From assembly GCF_020179385.1 (NCBI RefSeq), contig NZ_JAIBLJ010000017.1, positions 309 to 64,308 on the forward strand: a stretch of DNA of 64,000 bases, in the 5' to 3' direction. A model generated the notes under the pieces. It did no database searches and was not told the origin of the DNA. It was given only the letters and a program-made list of their open reading frames with translations. The translations under genes were made by a program, and so were the position numbers. Position 1 is the stretch's first letter, and the number at the start of each line of letters is the position of its first letter. Below are positions 1 through 7,791 of the stretch, in pieces. Source of the DNA: Alkalihalobacillus sp. YIM B00296 (GTDB lineage Bacteria; Bacillota; Bacilli; Bacillales; Fictibacillaceae).

Positions 1-274
1 TTTTTTTGTTTCTTAGTTCACACAATCTCTAAATAAGAACCATTCATATCAAGGTCTATTGGCGTAAAATGTTATGTAGTCGAAGTCAGAAAAGTCATAT
101 AACATGGAGAAAATTTCAAATGATTAAACTTATTTTCCCATTAGCGCGTCCAAAACTTTCAATTCCATTTAGAGAATTGAAAAAGTACGCCATGCTGTGA
201 ATCAATTTCTGAAGAGCCCGGTGCGGGAAATCCGCACGCCGGGTTCAGAGCCGTCAATTGGACGGCATTTCTAC
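1..274 (+). mobile_element. 3' end of a bacterial group II intron (domains V and VI)
   Basis: Positions 214-246 form a 33-nt hairpin that starts GAGCC and ends GGTTC. It has an 8-bp lower stem, a two-base CG bulge on the 3' side and a GC-rich upper stem closed by a GAAA-containing loop. This is the layout of group II intron domain V. A second short hairpin (CCGTC/GACGG, about 251-265) follows in the place of domain VI, and a CTAC at 271-274 fits an intron 3' end. No reverse transcriptase reading frame is visible in bases 1-213, so either it lies outside the window or this is a relic. The 5' boundary is unknown. Confidence 0.62.
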
Positions 275-364
275 CCGGAGAAAAGCTGGAGATAACTTCA
301 AACGCTTACCTATTGCTAACTTTAATGGAGTAAAAGAAAAGATCCTTTTTATAAAGACAAAAGA

Positions 365-387
365 CTCGTCAAATAACGAGCTTTTTT
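365..387 (+). terminator. Weak Rho-independent terminator
   Basis: A 5-bp stem CTCGT/ACGAG with a 6-nt loop is followed by six T. It lies between the intron end and the ROK operon. The rest of 275-679 is AT-rich and holds no gene I can support. Confidence 0.45.
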
Positions 388-463
388 ATATGTTCTATGC
401 CAATTATAATGTCAAAATGTTTGTCATTAAGCCCCTTATTTTTGATTTTGCACCTCTAACGGA

Positions 464-494
464 ACCCTTTGCGTTGATACGAGGGTGTTTTTTT
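464..494 (+). terminator. Possible terminator hairpin
   Basis: ACCC/GGGT outer pairs and CGT/ACG inner pairs are followed by GTTTTTTTAT. The stem is interrupted by unpaired bases, so this is tentative. Confidence 0.3.
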
Positions 495-679
495 ATATTG
501 ATTTATAAGCCGAATTTTGATTTTATAATCGGATTCACAAATTTATAAGCTGAATCTGGAATATATGAGCGGATACCACCCAAATTGATAAAATATTTTA
601 AAAATTAGAAATAGTGAGTTATAGCGAATTAACGAGAGGAAATAGCCTTCTAATCATTAAAGAAGCCCTAATACAAAGT

Positions 680-737
680 TTTACAATCTACCATTTATTT
701 CTTTACACTAGGTTAATAAGTTAACTTAACAAACTAA
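680..737 (+). promoter_or_regulatory. Promoter and XylO-like palindromic operator of the ROK operon
   Basis: TTTACA at 680-685 and TACACT at 704-709 make a SigA-like promoter with an 18-bp spacer. Just downstream, 713-737 is an imperfect 25-bp palindrome in which about 18 positions are symmetric, centred on GTTAA-N-TTAAC. It ends in AAACTAA and resembles the operator of XylR, a known ROK repressor. Its position between the -10 and the ribosome binding site fits autorepression of the downstream operon. Confidence 0.6.
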
Positions 738-762
738 ACAGTGACCGTAAGGAGTTAAAGGA

Positions 763-1926
763 ATGCAAAAGGGGAATGCGGCTTACATCAAAAATATGAA
801 TACAAAAATCGTATTGGATTGCATCATCGAGCATGAGCCGATCTCAAGAGCCGAGATTTCGAAAAGAGTTAAAATTAGTAAACCGACTGTGTCACAGCTT
901 GTGAATCAATTGGTTATGGACGGATTTGTATATGAGGTCGGGATGGGAAGTTCTACAGCTACAGGAGGGAGGAAACCTGTCCAACTCTGTTTCAACGCAC
1001 GCAATGCTTATATTATCGGGGTTGATATCGGAGGGTCGAAAGTAGCTTCTGGATTAACAGACCTCAAGGGAAAAGTACATACCTATCGGGAATTTCCTAC
1101 CCAGTATTTTTTAGATAAAGACTTATTCAAACGCCTGCAAAAGGATGTCCAATCCATGCTGGATGAACTTGAATTGACTAAAAGCGACCTTCTCGGACTT
1201 GGAGTTGGCATAGCTGGTGTGACAAACGTGGAAAAGGGGGTTGTCGTTGAAGCACCTGCTTTGGAATGGGAGAACTTCCCGATCAAAGAGAAGCTGGAGG
1301 CGTATTTTGATTTGCCGATATTCGTAGACAACGATGTCAATATTACGGTTTTAGGCGAACATTGGATTGGAGCGGGCGAGGATAAATCGAACATCATCTA
1401 TATATCCATCGGAACTGGCATCGGAAGCGGGATCATCCTTAATGGAAGCCTGTACCGAGGCAGCAACTATAGTGCCGGTGAAATCGGTTATCAAGTAACT
1501 GACAGAATAAGGGCACGAGATTTCAACCCCGTTGTTAAAGGTTTTGGTTTCCTTGAAAGCATGGCAGGAGGGATTTCGATTGGAGAACAACTTTCTGAAA
1601 GGATCAATAAAAAAGTCACTGCAAAAGAGGCTTTTGAATTGTCAGATAAAGGAGATGAAGATGCAAGGGAAGTCATTGACTTTGCGATCGAAAACCTCGG
1701 TATCGGGATCTCAAACTATATCTCCTTGTTGGACCCTGAAATTATCATATTGGGAGGTGGTATCAGCGGATCGTATGAACGGTTCAAAGGAAAGATTCAA
1801 GATATCATTGGAAAATTCACCCCTGGAAAATGCAAGGTGATTCCTACGAGCTTAGGAAAAGAGGCTGGGGTGATTGGAGCAAGTGCACTGTTCCTGAAGG
1901 AATATGATTCTATTTTCAAAATTTGA
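763..1926 (+). CDS. ROK family transcriptional regulator
   Basis: The 387-residue protein has an N-terminal winged helix-turn-helix (about residues 20-60, with ISRAEISKRVKISKPTVSQL) and a ROK sugar-kinase-like domain. The ATP-binding-type motif is VDIGGSK at residues 87-93 and the ROK core is IGTGIGSGIILNG near residue 215. ROK repressors such as XylR and NagC sense a sugar or sugar phosphate and release DNA. The usual zinc-binding CxCGxxGC segment is missing: the corresponding stretch after GEIGY reads ARDFNPVVKGFGFLES, without cysteines. The start is ATG at 763 behind AAGGAG at 749-754. It is the first gene of a five-gene operon with a palindromic operator in front, so it probably controls the transporter and lyase that follow. 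The effector is unknown. Confidence 0.9.
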   Translation: MQKGNAAYIKNMNTKIVLDCIIEHEPISRAEISKRVKISKPTVSQLVNQLVMDGFVYEVGMGSSTATGGRKPVQLCFNARNAYIIGVDIGGSKVASGLTDLKGKVHTYREFPTQYFLDKDLFKRLQKDVQSMLDELELTKSDLLGLGVGIAGVTNVEKGVVVEAPALEWENFPIKEKLEAYFDLPIFVDNDVNITVLGEHWIGAGEDKSNIIYISIGTGIGSGIILNGSLYRGSNYSAGEIGYQVTDRIRARDFNPVVKGFGFLESMAGGISIGEQLSERINKKVTAKEAFELSDKGDEDAREVIDFAIENLGIGISNYISLLDPEIIILGGGISGSYERFKGKIQDIIGKFTPGKCKVIPTSLGKEAGVIGASALFLKEYDSIFKI

Positions 1927-1942
1927 GAGGGAGGTTTTCAGA

Positions 1943-3037
1943 TTGAAAATTACTAAAAAACACACGTATCGGTCATTTCTTTCTCTATTCGTGTCCAGTA
2001 TGATTCTGACTGGCTGCATGGCAGGTGAGGATGGCTCGGACGAAGGGTCTACAGGAAATAATGACAGCGGCGATCTAGAAGATAAAGTTGTTGTTTATTC
2101 TCCCCATGGTAAAGATATTTTAAGTGAATTCGAAAAACAATTCGAAGCAGAGTACGACGTAGATATGGAATTTCTTGATATGGGTTCCCAAGAGGTTCTC
2201 GATCGTGTCCGCTCTGAGAAGAATAATCCACAGGCTGATATATGGTGGGGAGCCCCTCAAGTTATGTTTGATGAAGCAAAGGCTGAAGAACTACTGATGG
2301 AATATAAACCTACATATGCTGACTCATTAGATGACATGTACCATGATGAAGATTGGGCTTGGACAGGTACTTCACAGACGCCAGAAGTCATTTTGTACAA
2401 CAATAAAGAGCTTTCTGAAGAAGAGGCACCGAAAGATTGGGATGACCTTCTCGACCCTGAATGGAAGGATGAAATCATCATCCGCTACCCACTGGCTTCA
2501 GGGACAATGCGTACGATCTATTCAGCTATGATCTACCGTTCCTATAAAGATAGCGAGGATCCTCAAGAAGGGTATGAGTGGCTTCAAAAACTGGACAAAA
2601 ACACGAAAGAGTACAGCGCTAATCCTGAAGTCATGTATAACCAGGTGGCAAAGGGTGTCGGTACGATTTCTGTATGGAACATGCCTGATACAGTCATGCT
2701 TGCTGAAGAAAAAGGCTACCCATTCAGTTATGTGATTCCGGAAAGCGGCACCCCTGTCTTGACAGAAGGGATAGCTATGGTGAAGGATGCCCCTCATCCA
2801 GAGGCAGCGAAAGCCTTTTATGAATTCGTCAATACGAAGGAAGCGGCTAAGCTTTTGGCCGAAAAATACTACCGGATTCCCACACGTGATGATATCGGCG
2901 ATCTTCCGGAATGGATAGAAAACACGGAAATCAAACCGATGGACATCGATTGGCAGGTGTTCCAGGAGAAGGAAGCAGATTGGATGGAACATTGGGATGA
3001 AAATATCAAGAGTACAGATAAGGACAAGAGCGAATAA
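1943..3037 (+). CDS. ABC transporter solute-binding lipoprotein (Fe3+/polyamine/phosphonate-type family)
   Basis: I choose TTG 1943 as start because GAGAGGGAGG sits 8 bases upstream. It gives about 364 residues with a basic N-terminus, a hydrophobic segment and the lipobox LTGC, so the mature protein should be a lipid-anchored surface receptor. The body matches the periplasmic-binding fold of the FbpA/PotD/PhnS-like group: VVVYSPHGKDILSEFEKQFE at the start of the mature domain, then a NPQADIWWGAP segment, a typical first-lobe ligand loop. I see no clear adjacent-tyrosine iron site in the usual context, so the ligand is undetermined. The gene follows the ROK regulator by 16 bases and precedes the ATPase and permease. 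An acidic, lysine-rich tail ends the protein. Confidence 0.88.
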   Translation: MKITKKHTYRSFLSLFVSSMILTGCMAGEDGSDEGSTGNNDSGDLEDKVVVYSPHGKDILSEFEKQFEAEYDVDMEFLDMGSQEVLDRVRSEKNNPQADIWWGAPQVMFDEAKAEELLMEYKPTYADSLDDMYHDEDWAWTGTSQTPEVILYNNKELSEEEAPKDWDDLLDPEWKDEIIIRYPLASGTMRTIYSAMIYRSYKDSEDPQEGYEWLQKLDKNTKEYSANPEVMYNQVAKGVGTISVWNMPDTVMLAEEKGYPFSYVIPESGTPVLTEGIAMVKDAPHPEAAKAFYEFVNTKEAAKLLAEKYYRIPTRDDIGDLPEWIENTEIKPMDIDWQVFQEKEADWMEHWDENIKSTDKDKSE

Positions 3038-3085
3038 CCCGTTCTTCCTCATTTTATAAGATGTAAAAAAGGAGAGTTGTTGTCA

Positions 3086-4165
3086 ATGTCAGCAGTGAAT
3101 TTATCCAACATCACGAAAAAGTTCGGAGATGTCACAGCCGTTAAAGAACTTGACTTAAAAATTGAAGAAGGGGAGTTCTTTACATTCCTCGGTCCCAGTG
3201 GTTGCGGTAAAACAACAACTCTCAGGATGATTGCAGGTTTCTATTATCCTACTGCAGGAAAAGTGAAGTTCAATGATCGGGATATGACGACAGTTCCACC
3301 TGAGAAGCGGAATACGGGCATGGTTTTTCAAAATTATGCCCTATTCCCCCACATGACCGTAGCGGAAAATGTTGCATTCGGTTTAAAAGTACGGAAATTG
3401 GAGCGCTCGAAAATCAAAGAAAAAGTAAAAGAAGTTCTGGGAAAAGTACGTTTGGAAAAATTTATCGATCGTCAAGTCAGTCAATTGAGTGGCGGTCAAC
3501 AACAACGGGTGGCTTTGGCGAGGGCTTTAGCGATCGAGCCTGATATCCTATTGCTGGATGAGCCTTTGAGTAATCTGGATGCTAGATTGAGAGATGAAAT
3601 GCGGACAGAAATTTTACGGTTGCAAAGGGATTATGGGATCACTACCATCTATGTCACTCATGATCAGGTAGAAGCATTGTCGATGAGCGATCGAATTGCC
3701 GTTTTTAATGAAGGAATGTGTCAGCAAATCGGTACACCGACCGAGATTTACAATGATCCTGTCAATGACTTTGTAGCGGAATTCATTGGGGAAACGAACC
3801 TTTACAATGTCGCTTATAAGGATAATAGATTCCATTGTGCTGCCCTTGGGATGGAGATTCAAGTTGAAAAGCCATTGGACGAACGACTCAGAAATCAGGA
3901 ACTGAAAATTTCAATAAGACCAGAAGCGATAAGAGTGAGTGATGAAGAGATCACAGGACCGAATGCTTTGAGAGGGAAAGTGAAAATCGTTCAATTTACG
4001 GGTGCTGCAGTCCATACGTTGATTGAATTGTCGAAGGGTGTGCAACTGAAAGTCACTACGTTAAATGAGGGTTCATTTACATATTTGCAGGAGGGTGTCG
4101 AGGTTGTTCTCCAGCTGCCGCCTGAAAAAATCAGAGTAGTCCCATCAATAAGGGAGAGAGCATGA
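3086..4165 (+). CDS. ABC transporter ATPase (PotA/FbpC type)
   Basis: About 359 residues. Walker A GPSGCGKTTT (near residue 36), Q-loop QNYALFPHMT, signature LSGGQQQRVALARAL, Walker B ILLLDEPLSNLDA and H-loop YVTHDQ are all present. They are followed by a C-terminal TOBE-like regulatory domain (about 235-355, including ISIRPEAIRVS). The protein would energise import together with the neighbouring fused permease and lipoprotein. ATG 3086 is preferred over TTG 3077 because the GGAGAG at 3071-3076 is too close to the latter. Its stop overlaps the permease start in an ATGA junction, a sign of translational coupling. Confidence 0.92.
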   Translation: MSAVNLSNITKKFGDVTAVKELDLKIEEGEFFTFLGPSGCGKTTTLRMIAGFYYPTAGKVKFNDRDMTTVPPEKRNTGMVFQNYALFPHMTVAENVAFGLKVRKLERSKIKEKVKEVLGKVRLEKFIDRQVSQLSGGQQQRVALARALAIEPDILLLDEPLSNLDARLRDEMRTEILRLQRDYGITTIYVTHDQVEALSMSDRIAVFNEGMCQQIGTPTEIYNDPVNDFVAEFIGETNLYNVAYKDNRFHCAALGMEIQVEKPLDERLRNQELKISIRPEAIRVSDEEITGPNALRGKVKIVQFTGAAVHTLIELSKGVQLKVTTLNEGSFTYLQEGVEVVLQLPPEKIRVVPSIRERA

Positions 4166-5850
4166 TGTTAAACGCGGAAAAAAGGAAGACGGCCTTATTG
4201 TTGGTCCCGATCATATTGGTTTTGGCTGGATATGTGTTATATCCATCGATCGAAACCACTATTGAGAGTTTTCAAAGGGACGGTGCAGCGACACTTAAAA
4301 ACTATGGAGACTTTTTCGGTTCCAAGGCTTCTTCAAATCTTGAAGCACTCTGGAATTCAGTCTACATCTCCATCCTATCTGTTCTATTCAGTGCCCTGAT
4401 TGGTGTCCCGCTGGCCTTCATATTCAACCGTTATGATTTTCCGGGACGGAAGTTCTTTTCTGGAGCAGCGATCATGCCGATTGTCCTGCCTTCCTTAGTT
4501 GGAGTCATGTCATTCATGTTCCTTTATGGAGAAGCGGGTCTTGTGCCGAACGCTATCAAAGACTTGTTTAATCTCTCGAAGGTACCATTCAGTATCGGGG
4601 GCGTCTCTGGGATTCTATTGGTCCATGCCTATACGATGTATCCCTATTTTTATATGACTTGTTCCTCTGCAATCAACAATATCGACCCTTCCCTTGAAGA
4701 TGCAGCCTATAATCTTGGTTCCAACCGTTGGACTGTTTTCTTGAAGGTTACTTTTCCTTTGCTGACACCAGCTCTCGTAGCTGCTTCGTTATTGGTATTC
4801 ATGGTGTCGATGGCATCCTTCAGTGCTCCGTTCCTATTAGCAGGGGGCTTCCGGGTGCTGAGCCTGCAAATTTATTTTTCAAAGATCAATGGCAATCTGG
4901 AAATGGCTGCAACCCAATCGGTCATTCTTTCGGTCGTTTCCATCTCGTTCCTATTATTCATGAGATGGTTCCAGAACCGTCGGGATTACAGGATGGCCAG
5001 TAAAGGTATCGGTGCCCACAGAAGTGAGGTAAGCAATCCTTTCTTGAAGTGGACCATGGTTTGTCTCGGAATCGTGGCAATGATCATTTTACTTTTGCCG
5101 CATGCCACTCTATTGATTTTATCGCTCGTACCAGAAGGGACCTGGACATGGCAGATCTATCCGACGACGTTCAATCTGGAAAACTACATTCTCTTGTTCA
5201 AAGATACGTCGATATGGGACCCTGTCCGGAATAGTTTATTCATGGCGTTTGTTGCGTCCTTTGGGTGTTTTGCGTTCGGAATCATCACTTCTTATGCGCT
5301 CGTCAAAAGGAAGTTCATCGGAAAGAATCTGTTGGACATCCTTGTCATGATCCCTTGGGCATTGCCTGCAACTGTTGTTGGGATGAATCTGATCTTAGCG
5401 TTCAATAAACCGACACCTTTTTCTTTTGGCCAAACATTGGTAGGCACCTTCTGGATACTGCCTTTAGCGTACTTTGTCCGGTTCATCCCTTTAGTGGTAA
5501 GGTCCACTTCTGCTGTTTTGGAGCAATTGGATGATTCGATTGAAGAAGCTGCACAAAATCTTGGGGCAAAATGGTTTTATACATTCCGTAAGATCGTCCT
5601 TCCGATCATCATGCCCGGTGTACTGAGCGGGACATTGCTTGCCTTTGTCCAGGCAGTCGGGGAATTTCCGACCTCTGTGCTCCTATATACACTGAGTAAT
5701 CGCCCGATCTCGATTGAAATCATGAACCAGTTGCGGATGTTCAACCTTGGACAGGCGGCAGCATACGGTATGATCCAGGTTGGATTGATCGCGATCGTAT
5801 TGTTCATCTCCTATAAGTTCCTGGGTGTGAAATCTGAAAATTCAATGTAA
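4162..5850 (+). CDS. ABC transporter permease, two fused membrane domains (FbpB/AfuB type)
   Basis: The 562-residue membrane protein contains two copies of the binding-protein-dependent permease domain, so one chain can form the whole channel. EAA-loop motifs are visible in both halves: LEDAAYNLGSNRWTVFLKVT (about residue 180) and IEEAAQNLGAKWFYTFRKIV (about residue 465). Two-domain permeases of this length are typical of iron(III) and some thiamine or phosphonate importers. The start codon overlaps the ATPase stop by four bases. The next gene starts 16 bases downstream, so all belong to one transcript. Confidence 0.92.
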   Translation: MMLNAEKRKTALLLVPIILVLAGYVLYPSIETTIESFQRDGAATLKNYGDFFGSKASSNLEALWNSVYISILSVLFSALIGVPLAFIFNRYDFPGRKFFSGAAIMPIVLPSLVGVMSFMFLYGEAGLVPNAIKDLFNLSKVPFSIGGVSGILLVHAYTMYPYFYMTCSSAINNIDPSLEDAAYNLGSNRWTVFLKVTFPLLTPALVAASLLVFMVSMASFSAPFLLAGGFRVLSLQIYFSKINGNLEMAATQSVILSVVSISFLLFMRWFQNRRDYRMASKGIGAHRSEVSNPFLKWTMVCLGIVAMIILLLPHATLLILSLVPEGTWTWQIYPTTFNLENYILLFKDTSIWDPVRNSLFMAFVASFGCFAFGIITSYALVKRKFIGKNLLDILVMIPWALPATVVGMNLILAFNKPTPFSFGQTLVGTFWILPLAYFVRFIPLVVRSTSAVLEQLDDSIEEAAQNLGAKWFYTFRKIVLPIIMPGVLSGTLLAFVQAVGEFPTSVLLYTLSNRPISIEIMNQLRMFNLGQAAAYGMIQVGLIAIVLFISYKFLGVKSENSM

Positions 5851-5866
5851 AAAAGGTGGGAACAGC

Positions 5867-7273
5867 GTGAAGACACACAAGGAAAAGTTTGAAGAACAGG
5901 ATGGCAATTCTTTTCCCGGAAAGACTTTTGCGAACGATCTATTGATGCCTATCTTCCAGGATCAGCGCGCGCATTTATTCGTGAGTATGATGCGGGTCCA
6001 TCGAGCCCATACCATCATGCTTCAAGAACAACAAATCATCTCTAAAAAAGAGGCTGAAAAGATTTTATATGCGGTTGATCAAATATCTGCCATGGACACG
6101 AAAACTATCGAATATTCGGCACAATATGAAGACTTGTTCTTTTTGATCGAATCAAAGATCGCCGATATCATCGGGACGAATCTTGCTGGAAAGATGCACA
6201 TCGCAAAGAGCCGCAATGATATGGGCGAAACGATGTATCGTATGGTGATCCGCGACTATTTGGGCGAGGTCATGGATGAAGTGAAGAAGCTTGGCCAAGC
6301 ATTGCTGACTCAAGCGGAGAATCATATTGACACGATCATGCCTGCCCATACCCATACACAACCTGCCCAACCAACTACTTTTGGGCATTACCTAGTGGGG
6401 ATCTATGATAATTTATCGAGGGATTATGACCGGTTGAAAAGAGCCTTCGAGGTGGTGAATCAATCGCCAATGGGAGCTTGTGCGATCACCACGACCGGCT
6501 TCAATATCAATCGTGAACGTATGGCTGAACTCCTTCATTTTGACGGAATAGTGGAGAACTCTTACGATGCAATCGCTACAGGTGATTATTTGATTGAAGC
6601 CAGTCAGGTGATCATCAGTCTAATGACGAATATGGGACGTTGGATCCAGGAATTCTTGCGATTAGCTTCCAAAGAGGTCGGCCTGTTGAGGGTTTCAGAT
6701 GCCTATGTTCAGATCAGTAGTATCATGCCGCAAAAAAGGAATCCAGTATCCATCGAACATTGCCGTGCTTTAGCTAGCAGTGCTGTAGGGGAAGGAATGA
6801 CAGCCATCCAAATGATCCACAACACCCCTTATGGAGATATCGTGGACACGGAGGACGATCTACAGCCACATTTATATAGTGGATTCCAAAAATGCTTACG
6901 GGTGCTCAGGCTGATGAGAGCGGTCGTTTCAACGATGAGTTTTGACCATGACCGAGCCTATCAACAAGCAAGAGAGAACATGATCACAATTACGGAACTA
7001 GCCGATGTATTGGCAAGGAAGTATGAGGCCCCATTCCGGGAAGCTCATCATATGGCAAGTCAAATTGCCAGGAAAGCAGATCGCTTAAAGAAAGAATTAT
7101 ATGAAATTACGATGGAAGAAGTCAACCAGTGGATGGACGGAAAAAAAATCACACAGGAAGACTGGGAGGAAATCGTATGTCCGAAACATTTTGTAGCCCG
7201 GCGAAAAGTTGCAGGTGGAACGAATGCCATGATCGTTAAGGATATGATCGAAAGGAGAAAATCTCTCTGGTGA
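5867..7273 (+). CDS. Argininosuccinate lyase (ArgH)-family C-N lyase, probably a specialised paralogue
   Basis: The 468-residue protein belongs to the fumarase/aspartase/ArgH superfamily. It has AKSRNDMGE near residue 113, the catalytic histidine region HTHTQPAQPTTFGH (161-174) and the signature loop SSIMPQKRNP (284-293), which carries the catalytic serine. True ArgH proteins begin with a WGGRF-type segment; here the N-terminus reads KFEEQDGNSFPGKTFANDLL, without it. No arginine gene is nearby; the enzyme is the last gene of a ROK-regulated ABC import operon. I infer that it cleaves an imported N-substituted aspartate, argininosuccinate-like or aminopolycarboxylate compound, releasing fumarate. 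GTG start at 5867 behind AAAGGTGGG. Superfamily certain, substrate unknown. Confidence 0.82.
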   Translation: MKTHKEKFEEQDGNSFPGKTFANDLLMPIFQDQRAHLFVSMMRVHRAHTIMLQEQQIISKKEAEKILYAVDQISAMDTKTIEYSAQYEDLFFLIESKIADIIGTNLAGKMHIAKSRNDMGETMYRMVIRDYLGEVMDEVKKLGQALLTQAENHIDTIMPAHTHTQPAQPTTFGHYLVGIYDNLSRDYDRLKRAFEVVNQSPMGACAITTTGFNINRERMAELLHFDGIVENSYDAIATGDYLIEASQVIISLMTNMGRWIQEFLRLASKEVGLLRVSDAYVQISSIMPQKRNPVSIEHCRALASSAVGEGMTAIQMIHNTPYGDIVDTEDDLQPHLYSGFQKCLRVLRLMRAVVSTMSFDHDRAYQQARENMITITELADVLARKYEAPFREAHHMASQIARKADRLKKELYEITMEEVNQWMDGKKITQEDWEEIVCPKHFVARRKVAGGTNAMIVKDMIERRKSLW

Positions 7274-7280
7274 TCGAAAT

Positions 7281-7318
7281 TGGGGCGGAGTGCGCGTTTG
7301 CTTCCCCGTTCTTTTTCA
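7281..7318 (+). terminator. Possible terminator of the ROK-ABC-lyase operon
   Basis: A GGGG/CCCC-based imperfect hairpin is followed by GTTCTTTTTC, nine bases after the lyase stop. Bases 7319-7553 hold no gene I can support. Confidence 0.35.
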
Positions 7319-7553
7319 CTATTATTTTCTACCTGTATCTATCAAGCATTTGATGACTATAGTTGCGATTAGTCAACATATAGAGGTCGTTGAAAAGGAT
7401 TGAGGAATACCAAATAAAGGGTCCCTTAACATTTGATTAGGAAGGATAACCAACCAAGTAATTGGGGACTGGTAAAGTCCTTAAGGGGGTGAACATACAG
7501 GCTCAAAATAGGGCACAGTAGTAATGGAAACGTTTTGTGTCTTTTTTTTGAAG

Positions 7554-7761
7554 GATAAGAAAGTATAAAAATTTTGGTTACGGTGAAGAATTGTCCAGCT
7601 TCATCGCCCAACCCCTTGGGTCACTTCAGTCCGCCTGCGGCGGCGACACATTGATTTAGGTCGAAGTGTTACCCACGCAGAACCGAACTTTGTTTGGTTC
7701 GAGCCTCCTCGTCAGACTTCCAGTGACCTTCGTGGTTAACCAGGGCGTTTTCGCTTTTCTT
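7554..7761. repeat. Dispersed intergenic repeat, long copy
   Basis: The sequence from GATAAGAAAGT to GCGTTTTCGCTTTTCTT matches 50185-50329 almost throughout. Shared blocks include CGCCCAACC, GGCGGCGACA, CCTCCTCGTC, GACTTCCAGTGACCTTC and CAGGGCGTTT. Between GCGGCGACA and CCTCCTCGTC this copy carries about 54 extra bases, including a CGAAC/GTTCG hairpin. It resembles the GC-rich intergenic repeats scattered in Bacillaceae genomes. It ends 30 bases before the start of the next gene. Confidence 0.85.
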
Positions 7762-7791
7762 AGAAATCTACTTTCGAAAGGAGAAATACGG

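Noticed and set aside
258-548. 96-codon open frame after the intron end
   Set aside because: No ribosome binding site, it runs through the intron 3' end and two terminator-like hairpins, and its composition is that of AT-rich non-coding DNA.
7666-7791. 42-codon N-terminal extension of the PIG-L gene
   Set aside because: It lies inside the dispersed repeat; the signal peptide and the AAAGGAG both belong to ATG 7792.
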